This document shows, piece after piece, positions 57,516 to 64,000 of a DNA stretch of 64,000 nt. The DNA comes from Streptomyces sp. SirexAA-E (lineage in GTDB: Bacteria > Actinomycetota > Actinomycetes > Streptomycetales > Streptomycetaceae). The stretch covers positions 930,001 through 994,000 of the forward strand of contig NC_015953.1 of assembly GCF_000177195.2 (NCBI RefSeq), written 5' to 3'. The translations under genes and the position numbers were made by a program. The notes beneath the pieces were generated by a model. The model was given only the letters and a program-made list of their open reading frames with translations, did no database searches and had not been told where the DNA came from. How positions within the stretch are numbered: the stretch's first letter is position 1; each line of letters opens with the position of its first letter.

Positions 57516-58901
57516 ATGGCGGCCTTCGGCTGGAAGCTGCACGGCGACGGCAAGAGCCTCGCGCCGGGCGAGGTCGTGAGACCGGACGAGCGGCTCACCT
57601 GGGGGCGCACCACCGGCCTCGGCGCGCAGCACGTGGTCTCCATGATCGGGGCCTGTTTCGTCGCCCCGGTCCTGATGGGTCTTGACCCCAACCTCGCCGT
57701 CATGGCGTCGGGTGTGGCCACCATCCTCTTCCTGCTCATCACCCGCGGCCGGATTCCCAGCTACCTCGGCAGCAGCCTCTCGTTCATCGGCGTGGCCGCC
57801 GTCATCAAGACCCAGGGCGGTGACGCGGCGACCCTCACCGGTGCGCTGCTGGTCGTCGGCGCGGTCCTCTTCCTGTGCGGGGCCGTCGTGCGCGCCCTGG
57901 GCGCGCGTGTCATCCACACCGTCCTGCCGCCGGTGGTCACCGGTGCGGTGGTCATGCTCATCGGGTTCAACCTGGCTCCCGTCACCGCGGGCACCTACTG
58001 GCCCCAGGACCAGTGGACCGCGCTGCTCACGATGCTCTTCACGGGCTTCGCCCTCGTCGTCCTGCGCGGGTTCTGGTCGCGTATCGCGATCTTCCTCGGC
58101 CTGGCCTTCGGCTATCTGGTCTCCTGGCTCCTCGACCGCGTCTTCGGCAAGATCCACTCCCCCGCGGGCGGCACCGAGTCGGTCGACCACTGGCGGCTCG
58201 ACCTCTCGGGGGTGGCCGACGCCCACTGGGTCGGCCTGCCCACCTTCCACGCCCCCGGCTTCTCGCTCTCCGCGGTCCTGGTCGCCCTGCCCGTCGTCAT
58301 CGCGCTCATCGCCGAGAACGCGGGTCACGTCAAGGCCGTGGGCGAGATGACCGGTGACCCGCTGGACGACAAGCTGGGCACGGCGATCATGGCCGACGGT
58401 GCGGCCACGATGCTGTCCACGTCGGCCGGCGGTCCCGCCACGACCACGTACGCCGAGAACATCGGCGTCATGGCAGCCACCCGCGTCTACTCGACCGCCG
58501 CCTACTGGTGCGCGGCCGGCTTCGCGATCCTGTTCGGGCTCTGCCCCAAGTTCGGCGCCGTCGTCGCGGCCATCCCCGGCGGCGTGCTCGGCGGGATCAC
58601 CGTCATCCTCTACGGCATGATCGGCCTGCTGGGCGCCCAGATCTGGGTGCGTTCGCGCGTCGACCTGTCCAACCCGCTGCGCCTCGTGCCCGTGGCCGCC
58701 GGGCTCATCGTCGGCATCGGCGACGTCAGCCTGTCGCTCACCGACAACTTCCGGCTGAGCGGCATCGCGCTGGGGACGCTGATCGTCGTCATCGGCTACC
58801 ACGCCCTGCGGGCCCTGGCTCCGGCCCACATGAAGCAGGAGCCCCCGCTCGGCGCCGCGGACAACCCGGGGTACGACCGGGGGCGCACCGAAGGCTCCTG
58901 A
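57516..58901 (+). CDS. NCS2 uracil/xanthine permease (UraA-like)
   Basis: The 461-residue protein belongs to the nucleobase-ascorbate transporter group, with about 14 membrane segments. Marker blocks are GLGAQHVVSMIGACFVAPVL in the first helix, SFIGVAAVIKTQGG, LPPVVTGAVVMLIGFNLAPV, and the substrate-binding ALIAENAGHVKAVGEMTG and GGPATTTYAENIGVMAATRV. Such permeases import uracil or xanthine with protons. The second Glu motif (TTYAENIG) favours uracil, as in UraA. A hairpin directly follows the stop. Confidence 0.92.
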   Translation: MAAFGWKLHGDGKSLAPGEVVRPDERLTWGRTTGLGAQHVVSMIGACFVAPVLMGLDPNLAVMASGVATILFLLITRGRIPSYLGSSLSFIGVAAVIKTQGGDAATLTGALLVVGAVLFLCGAVVRALGARVIHTVLPPVVTGAVVMLIGFNLAPVTAGTYWPQDQWTALLTMLFTGFALVVLRGFWSRIAIFLGLAFGYLVSWLLDRVFGKIHSPAGGTESVDHWRLDLSGVADAHWVGLPTFHAPGFSLSAVLVALPVVIALIAENAGHVKAVGEMTGDPLDDKLGTAIMADGAATMLSTSAGGPATTTYAENIGVMAATRVYSTAAYWCAAGFAILFGLCPKFGAVVAAIPGGVLGGITVILYGMIGLLGAQIWVRSRVDLSNPLRLVPVAAGLIVGIGDVSLSLTDNFRLSGIALGTLIVVIGYHALRALAPAHMKQEPPLGAADNPGYDRGRTEGS

Positions 58902-58922
58902 GCGCCCACGGCACGTGGGCGC
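58902..58922 (+). terminator. 8-bp hairpin terminator after the permease gene
   Basis: The arms 58902-58909 and 58915-58922 pair perfectly with a 5-nt loop, starting at the base after the stop codon. Confidence 0.6.
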
Positions 58923-59158
58923 CGGGGGGGATGGGCCCTGCCCCCACCCTCCCGTACGTCCAGGCCCGTACAGCGCCGCCCGGGGGCCTCGTCCTCACCG
59001 CCTGTGTCACCCGGGGCGCCGCGCCGCGCGCCGTCCACCCGTAGGGCCCCCTGCTCCTTCCGCCCCCCGCCGGGCGGCGGCTGAGCGCCCTTGCCCGGGT
59101 GGGGCGAGGTGTGGTCTCGTGGTTCCGGTCAGGAGCGTGCGGGGGCGGGGGAGATCGA

Positions 59159-60010
59159 GTGGCCGACGGTAGCGGGCAGTTGCTGGCCATCAGCGACCTG
59201 CACATCAGCCACGCGGAGAACCGCGCCTTCGTCGAGCGCATGGCGCCGGACTCCGAGGACGACTGGCTGATCGTCGCCGGGGACGTCTCCGAGACCGTGG
59301 ACGACATCCGATGGGCCCTCAAGACGCTGGCCGGCCGCTTCCGCAAGGTCGTCTGGGCTCCCGGCAACCACGAGCTCTGGACCCACCCGCGCGACGCCGT
59401 CACCCTCCGCGGCACCGCCCGCTACGAGTACCTGGTCGAGATGTGCCGCGAGCTCGGCGTGGTCACGCCCGAGGACCCCTACCCGGTCTGGGACGGCCCC
59501 GGCGGCCCGGTCGCCGTGGCTCCGCTCTTCCTGCTGTACGACTACACCTTCCTGCCGGCCGGCTGCGCCACCAAGGACGAGGGGCTCGCCTACGCGCACA
59601 GGACGGGCGTCGTCTGCACCGACGAGTACCTGCTCCACCCGGATCCCTACCCGAGCCGCGAGGCCTGGTGCCGTGACCGGGTGGCCCTGACCGAGCAGCG
59701 GCTCGCCGCGCTCCCCGAGGACATGCCGACGGTCCTCGTCAACCACTATCCGCTGGACCGCCATCCCATGGAAGTCCTGTGGTACCCGGAGTTCGCCATG
59801 TGGTGCGGCACCCGGCTCACCGCCGACTGGCACCGCCGGTTCCGGGTGGCCGCCATGGTCTACGGCCATCTCCACATCCCGCGTACGACCCGGCACGAGG
59901 GCGTCCGCTTCGAAGAGGTGTCGGTGGGCTATCCCCGTGAGTGGCGCAAGCGCCCGGGGACGCCCGGCAGACCGCGCCGCATCCTGCCGGTGGAAGGACA
60001 GGACAGGTGA
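59159..60010 (+). CDS. Metallophosphoesterase coupled to a PPTase
   Basis: The 283-residue calcineurin-like phosphoesterase has the metal-binding motifs ISDLHISH (D13, H15), IVAGDVSE, APGNHELW, VNHYPLD and YGHLHIPR in order. The GTG start at 59159 follows GGGGGAG. Its stop overlaps the next gene's GTG start by 4 bp (GTGA), so it is co-translated with the phosphopantetheinyl transferase. That pairing suggests a role in carrier-protein or CoA metabolism, for example release or recycling of phosphopantetheine, but this is inference. Confidence 0.88.
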   Translation: MADGSGQLLAISDLHISHAENRAFVERMAPDSEDDWLIVAGDVSETVDDIRWALKTLAGRFRKVVWAPGNHELWTHPRDAVTLRGTARYEYLVEMCRELGVVTPEDPYPVWDGPGGPVAVAPLFLLYDYTFLPAGCATKDEGLAYAHRTGVVCTDEYLLHPDPYPSREAWCRDRVALTEQRLAALPEDMPTVLVNHYPLDRHPMEVLWYPEFAMWCGTRLTADWHRRFRVAAMVYGHLHIPRTTRHEGVRFEEVSVGYPREWRKRPGTPGRPRRILPVEGQDR

Positions 60011-60687
60011 TCGAGGAACTGTTCCCGGACTCCGTGGTGGCCGTGGAGTCCTACGGGGACGACGGGGCCGACCAGGCACCGCTCCACCCCGGGGAGGAGG
60101 CGGTGGTGGCCCGGTCGGTGGACAAGCGCCGCCGCGAGTTCACCGCTGTGCGCACCTGCGCCCGCCGCGCCATGGAGAAGCTCGGTGTGCCGCCCCAGCC
60201 CGTCCTGCCTGGTGAGCGCGGCGCGCCGCGCTGGCCGGACGGTCTGCGCGGCAGTATGACCCACTGCGACGGCTACCGTGCCGCCGCCCTGGTCCGCGCC
60301 ACCGATCTGGCCTCGCTCGGCATCGACGCCGAGCCCCACGGTCCGCTCCCGGAGGGGGTCCTGCGCAGTGTCGCGCTCCCCGTCGAGCAGGAGCGGCTGG
60401 CCCTGCTCGCCACCCGCCTGCCCGCCGTCCACTGGGACCGGCTGCTGTTCAGTGCGAAGGAGTCCGTCTACAAGGCGTGGTTCCCTCTGACGGGGATGTG
60501 GCTGGGCTTCGAGGAGGCCGACATCGAGATCCACCCGGATCCCGGCACGGAGCCGTGCGGCCGCTTCCGCGCCCGGCTGCTCGTCCCGGGGCCGGTGGTG
60601 GGCGCCCGGCGCCTCGGTCACTTCGACGGCCGGTGGATCGTCCGCCAGGGCCTGGTCACCACCGCGGTGACGGTCCACCACACCTGA
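60007..60687 (+). CDS. 4'-phosphopantetheinyl transferase (Sfp/EntD type)
   Basis: The 226-residue enzyme moves phosphopantetheine from CoA to carrier proteins of polyketide, peptide or siderophore pathways. Motif P1 region SMTHC is at 83-87. The metal-binding GIDAE is at 105-109 with D107 and E109, and FSAKESVYKAW is at 148-158 with E152. Size and motifs are those of EntD-like enzymes. The start is the GTG that overlaps the phosphoesterase stop. No carrier-protein genes are near, so it is likely a general-purpose PPTase. Confidence 0.92.
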   Translation: MIEELFPDSVVAVESYGDDGADQAPLHPGEEAVVARSVDKRRREFTAVRTCARRAMEKLGVPPQPVLPGERGAPRWPDGLRGSMTHCDGYRAAALVRATDLASLGIDAEPHGPLPEGVLRSVALPVEQERLALLATRLPAVHWDRLLFSAKESVYKAWFPLTGMWLGFEEADIEIHPDPGTEPCGRFRARLLVPGPVVGARRLGHFDGRWIVRQGLVTTAVTVHHT

Positions 60688-60814
60688 TCACCGCCCCGCG
60701 GGACCGGTACGGACGTGCCGAACGAACGGCCGAGGCGGGGCCGCCGGACGGCCGCGCCCGTCGAAGGGAGTCACGCGACCGCCGAAGCGCTCCCCCGGGG
60801 CCGCGCCCGTGCCG

Positions 60815-61246
60815 TCAGTCCTCGATCCACCCGTGCCGGGTGCCGAGCAGCGCGAACTGCTTGCGCACCGCTTTGATCTGATGGCCCGTCATGTCCGGGG
60901 CGGCGGTCAGCAGCAGCTCGGTCACCTCACGGAGGTACTCCGCCGAGCTGAGCACGTCGCACATCGGCTCCTGGCCCTCCGTGAAGGGAGCGGGGGCCAC
61001 CGGGGTCCGCGGGACCGGCGGGACGCCCGTCAGGCCCTCGGCCTCAGAGGCCAGCCGCACCTCGGACGCCTTGAGCCCTCGGTCGCCGTCCTCGATCTCG
61101 AACTCCACCATGAGCCCGGCGCGCACCGCCGACTCGGGGATGAGCAGATCGTTCACGTGCATGAAGACGTCTTCCCCACCGTGCTCCGGCGCGATGAACC
61201 CGTACCCACGCATTCCGTCGAAACGGATCACCCGACCTGCAGCCAT
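60815..61246 (-). CDS. Cold-shock-domain protein with C-terminal extension
   Basis: The 143-residue protein has an N-terminal cold-shock domain (about residues 1-70) with RNP1-like MRGYGFIAPE and RNP2-like EDVFMHVNDLL. A Pro-rich linker and an extra C-terminal domain of about 55 residues follow (MCDVLSSAEYLREVTELLLT, then KAVRKQFALLGTRHGW). Such extended CSD proteins occur throughout Streptomyces. The CSD should bind single-stranded RNA or DNA; the extension has no clear known role. Confidence 0.88.
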   Translation of the reverse strand: MAAGRVIRFDGMRGYGFIAPEHGGEDVFMHVNDLLIPESAVRAGLMVEFEIEDGDRGLKASEVRLASEAEGLTGVPPVPRTPVAPAPFTEGQEPMCDVLSSAEYLREVTELLLTAAPDMTGHQIKAVRKQFALLGTRHGWIED

Positions 61247-61444
61247 CCCCAGCCCTCACTACTCGCACACCCGCCCGGCGTTTGGCCCCGATCGTAATCA
61301 CATCCCTCCCCGAGGTCACGGCCGCGGCGGGCTCGACGCCACCGCGCCGTACGCGCGGCACCCGGCCCCCGGTGTTCGTCCGTTCCGATGAACGTCCCGG
61401 CCGGTCGGCGCTCCGGCCGGCCGCCGGGCTGGGACGCTGCCGGC

Positions 61445-62155
61445 ATGGACCGGTTCGAGCAGTGCGCGGTTCCGGCCGTCCCGGGCGGCCCGGCGGCCGA
61501 TGTCGGCACGGTGATCGCGCGGATGCGCGCCTATCGCTCCAGGTGGCCTCCCCAGGACGGCGTCGCCGTCTTCAACCAGGTCTATCTGACGGTGACCGAG
61601 GCCGTCGGCGGGCGGATCGCCGACGGTTCCTTCGCGGACCCGCAAGCCGTCTCCGTTCTGGACGTCCGCTTCGCGGAGCTCTATCTGACGGCCGTGGAGA
61701 CCGAGGCCTCCGGCGGGCGGGCACCCGACTGCTGGCGGGCGCTCTTCGCCTACCGGCGCCATCCGGGTGTGCGCCCGCTTCAGTTCGCCCTTGCCGGGAT
61801 CAACGCGCACATCGGTCACGACCTCGCCCTGGCCGTGGTGGACACCTGCCGTGCGCTCGACTGCGCCCCGGAGGACCTGGAGGGCGAGTTCCGCCGGGTG
61901 GGGGACCTCCTGGTGACGCTGGAGGAGGAGATCCGCGAGGACCTGATGCCGGGGCCCGACCTGCTGGAGATCGCCGATCCGCTGACCCATCTGGCGAGCA
62001 CCTGGAGTCTGGAGCGCGCCCGGGAGGCGTCCTGGGCGGCGGCCCGGGTGCTGTGGCGGCTGCGCGGGGTACCGCCGCTCGCCGAGGAGTTCCGGACGCG
62101 CATGGACGCGGGGGTGGGCCTGGTGGGGCGCCTGTTGCTCACCCCGTGCCGCTGA
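61445..62155 (+). CDS. DUF5995 family protein
   Basis: The 236-residue protein matches the DUF5995 family. The conserved core is FAELYLTAVETEA near residue 78, then 'WRALFAYRRHPGVRPLQFAL' and the invariant AGINAHIGHDLALAVVDTC near 117-136. It is helical and soluble, without a signal peptide. The conserved AHIGHDLALA with two His could bind a metal. Function unknown. ATG 61445 is chosen over an in-frame upstream ATG because the first 19 residues lack family features. Confidence 0.8.
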   Translation: MDRFEQCAVPAVPGGPAADVGTVIARMRAYRSRWPPQDGVAVFNQVYLTVTEAVGGRIADGSFADPQAVSVLDVRFAELYLTAVETEASGGRAPDCWRALFAYRRHPGVRPLQFALAGINAHIGHDLALAVVDTCRALDCAPEDLEGEFRRVGDLLVTLEEEIREDLMPGPDLLEIADPLTHLASTWSLERAREASWAAARVLWRLRGVPPLAEEFRTRMDAGVGLVGRLLLTPCR

Positions 62156-62195
62156 GACGTCTCGCCACCCGCCCCTCTCCCGCGCGCCCCCTGCC

Positions 62196-63887
62196 TCAGT
62201 CCTCGGGCAGTTCGACCGGGGCGATCTCGTCGAAGACGTCGCCGGGGCCGGGGTTCGACGGGTCCGTGCCGCCGCCGAACTGGTGCATCACGCCCCACAC
62301 GGCGTTGAGCGCGGTCTGCACGGCGCCCTCCGCCCAGCCCGCGGTCCACGAGATGTCGTCGCCGGCCAGGAACAGGCCGCGCTTGTCGGCGGGCAGCCGG
62401 TCCTGCATGAAGTGGGTGAACAGGCGCCGCTGATAGCGGTAGTGGCCCGGCAGGTTGGCCTTGAACGCGCCCATGAAGTACGGCTCGTTCTCCCAGGACA
62501 CGGTGACCGGGTTGCCGATGACGTGCGAGCGGATGTCGACGCCCGGGTAGATCTCCCCGAGCGACTTGAGCATGACCTCCATGCGCTCGTTCGGTGAGAG
62601 CGGGAGCCACTTCAGGCTGTCGTCGCACCAGGTGTACGAGAGGCAGATGACGGCGGGCCGGTCGGGGCCGTCGTCCAGCAGGTAGGTGCCCCGGGTCATC
62701 CGGTCGGTGAGGGTCATGGACATGGTGTCGCGGCCGGTCGTCTCGTCCTTGTCCAGCCAGAACGGCCGGTCGACGGGGACGAACAGCTTGGACGACTCCA
62801 TGTAGTGGGTGCGCTCCATCGCCGTCCAGTGGTCGATCGGGAAGAGCGCGTCGTCGCAGGCGATCTTGGAGAGGAGCAGCCATGACTGCCCCGTGAAGAC
62901 CACGGCACGGTAGCTGCGGATGTCGCCGGCGGCGTCGGTGACGGTGATCCGGTTCCCCGCCGTGCGGTCGAGCCGGGTCACGGCGGGCCGGGGCTCCCCG
63001 CCGTGCAGGGAGGACAGCGACGTGCCGAGCGGCCAGTGCGTGATCTTCTGCGGCTCGCGGTCCCAGAGCCGCAGCGGAAGCTGCTGGCTGCCGCCGACGA
63101 TCCCGCGGTGGTGGTCGTCGGCCTCGGTGTAGACGACCCGCAGGATCTCCAGGATGGAGTTGGGGAAGTCGGTGTCCCAGCCGCCGGTGCCGAAGCCGAC
63201 CTGGCCGAAGATCTCACGGTGCCGGAAGGAGGTGAAGGCGTCCGAGGCGCAGAGGAAGCCGTAGAAGGTCTGGTTGTCGAGCTTCTCGACCAGCTTCGAC
63301 CAGATCTCCCGGATGCGCGGTACGTCGCGCTCGCGCATCGCCCGGTTCATGTCGGAGAAGTCGGCCCCCTCCTCCAGGCAGGTGTTCCAGGCCGCGGCCA
63401 CGTCGCGGTAGACCTGGGGCAGGTCGTCGATGGTCCGCGCGTAGTGCGACTCGCCCTTGAGGTCCACGACGGTGGACGGGGTGGCCGGTGCGAGCGGGTT
63501 GGGGAACGGCCTGGTCTCCAGGTCCACGAGGTCGATGTAGTGCTGGAGCGCCGTCGAGGAGGGCGGGAAGCGCATCGCACCCATCTCGGCGGTCAGCGAG
63601 GGGTCGCAGCCCTCGAAGCCGACGGTCCGCAGCCGGCCACCGATCCGGTCCGCCTCGTAGACGACCGGCTTCAGGCCCATCTTCATCAGCTCGTAGGCGG
63701 TGATGATGCCGGAGAGCCCGCCGCCGACGACGGCGACCTCGGCCCCGTGCTCGGTGGCGGGTACCTGGCCGATGCCCGCGGGGTGGGCAAGGAAGTCGTC
63801 GTACGCGTACGGGAAGTCCGGCCCGAACATGGTGATCGGCGGCTGGGCGTCGGTGTGCTGGACGGCGTTGGGCACCGTGGACGTCAT
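62196..63887 (-). CDS. Flavin monoamine oxidase / L-amino-acid oxidase family protein
   Basis: The 563-residue FAD enzyme opens with the dinucleotide-binding motif VAVVGGGLSGIITAYEL at about residues 51-67, then YEADRIGGRLRT. It ends with the second FAD motif LFLAGDDISWTAGWAEGAVQ near residue 520, typical of amine and L-amino-acid oxidases (tryptophan 2-monooxygenase-like branch). It should oxidise an amine or amino acid with O2, giving H2O2. The substrate is not clear. ATG 63887 is the start supported by similarity. The partial gene that follows, on the same strand further upstream, may be its operon partner. Confidence 0.88.
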   Translation of the reverse strand: MTSTVPNAVQHTDAQPPITMFGPDFPYAYDDFLAHPAGIGQVPATEHGAEVAVVGGGLSGIITAYELMKMGLKPVVYEADRIGGRLRTVGFEGCDPSLTAEMGAMRFPPSSTALQHYIDLVDLETRPFPNPLAPATPSTVVDLKGESHYARTIDDLPQVYRDVAAAWNTCLEEGADFSDMNRAMRERDVPRIREIWSKLVEKLDNQTFYGFLCASDAFTSFRHREIFGQVGFGTGGWDTDFPNSILEILRVVYTEADDHHRGIVGGSQQLPLRLWDREPQKITHWPLGTSLSSLHGGEPRPAVTRLDRTAGNRITVTDAAGDIRSYRAVVFTGQSWLLLSKIACDDALFPIDHWTAMERTHYMESSKLFVPVDRPFWLDKDETTGRDTMSMTLTDRMTRGTYLLDDGPDRPAVICLSYTWCDDSLKWLPLSPNERMEVMLKSLGEIYPGVDIRSHVIGNPVTVSWENEPYFMGAFKANLPGHYRYQRRLFTHFMQDRLPADKRGLFLAGDDISWTAGWAEGAVQTALNAVWGVMHQFGGGTDPSNPGPGDVFDEIAPVELPED

Positions 63888-63966
63888 GGGGTACGGACTC
63901 CTTGGCGGATGGCAGCGTGAGGTCGGGGGGAGAGGCCGTTCTCCCATGGTCGCCCGGAGCGGGTGC

Positions 63967-64000
63967 TCAGGCGAGCGCGCCGTACAACGCGGGCCTGCGG
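63967..64000 (-). CDS. 3' end of an upstream gene (partial; possibly a nitrilase-type hydrolase)
   Basis: On the minus strand the last bases read ...RRPALYGALA followed by TGA at 63969-63967. A terminal RRPALYG segment occurs at the end of some carbon-nitrogen hydrolases, which often neighbour amine oxidases in Streptomyces, but ten residues are too few to be sure. It lies 79 bp upstream of the amine oxidase start. Confidence 0.35.
   Translation of the reverse strand, partial: RRPALYGALA

Overview
This window is a stretch of a Streptomyces (high-GC actinomycete) chromosome. Third codon positions are almost all G or C. The gene content is typical of the genus: a conservon (cvnABCD), smeA-sffA, rbpA, ppm1, GH18 chitinases with DasR/chi-type promoters, and a rib operon under an FMN riboswitch. 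The order smeA-sffA, MocR, YczE, GDPD, MFS, rbpA, FxsA, ppm1, ... chitinase, ... rib/his, chitinase, ROK follows, from memory, the SCO1415-SCO1448 region of S. coelicolor. I see no insertion sequence, integrase, CRISPR array, tRNA or rRNA. The window looks like core chromosome.

Layout. 1-2.4 kb: the 3' end of a GH31 glycosidase, a NUDIX hydrolase, a VanX-like secreted peptidase and a DUF962 membrane protein. 2.5-6.7 kb: a four-gene conservon on the minus strand. 7.2-15.1 kb: a small membrane protein converging on a three-gene minus-strand operon. That operon encodes a kleisin-like protein, a winged-helix MksE/JetB-like protein and a 1574-residue SMC-like ATPase. It looks like an MksBEF/Wadjet-type complex without the JetD/MksG nuclease and is the least characterised system here. 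15.2-20.3 kb: a fused 5-oxoprolinase/hydantoinase and a HEAT-repeat protein. 20.7-23.3 kb: an ankyrin protein and the sporulation pair smeA-sffA. 23.3-30 kb: a MocR regulator divergent from a YczE membrane protein, GDPD, an MFS protein, rbpA behind a consensus sigma-R promoter, fxsA and ppm1. 30.5-36.9 kb: an amidohydrolase, an Lrp regulator, small proteins, an acyl-CoA dehydrogenase, chitinase 1 and a 47-aa membrane protein. 37-43 kb: formaldehyde dehydrogenase-like, a Tat-exported C39-like peptidase, a uridine-kinase-like protein and a TPR/AAA+ (EccA/CbxX) protein carrying a TTA codon. 43-51.9 kb: two CNNM/CorC-like proteins, then the operon ribD-ribE-ribM-ribBA-ribH-hisE-hisG-PH-domain gene, read right to left from an FMN riboswitch. 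52-64 kb: chitinase 2, a ROK regulator divergent from an MFS gene, an NCS2 permease, a metallophosphoesterase coupled to a PPTase, a cold-shock-domain protein, a DUF5995 protein, a flavin amine oxidase and the tail of one more gene.

How the parts work together. The two chitinase promoters share a 15-nt identical block and 12-bp direct repeats spaced 22 bp apart, so they are probably controlled together by chitin/GlcNAc signals (DasR and ChiRS type). The rib operon is feedback-controlled by FMN and contains its own riboflavin importer. Several genes tie to development: smeA-sffA has three evenly spaced half-sites upstream, and the AAA+ gene has a bldA-dependent TTA codon. Strong GC-rich hairpins close most transcription units.
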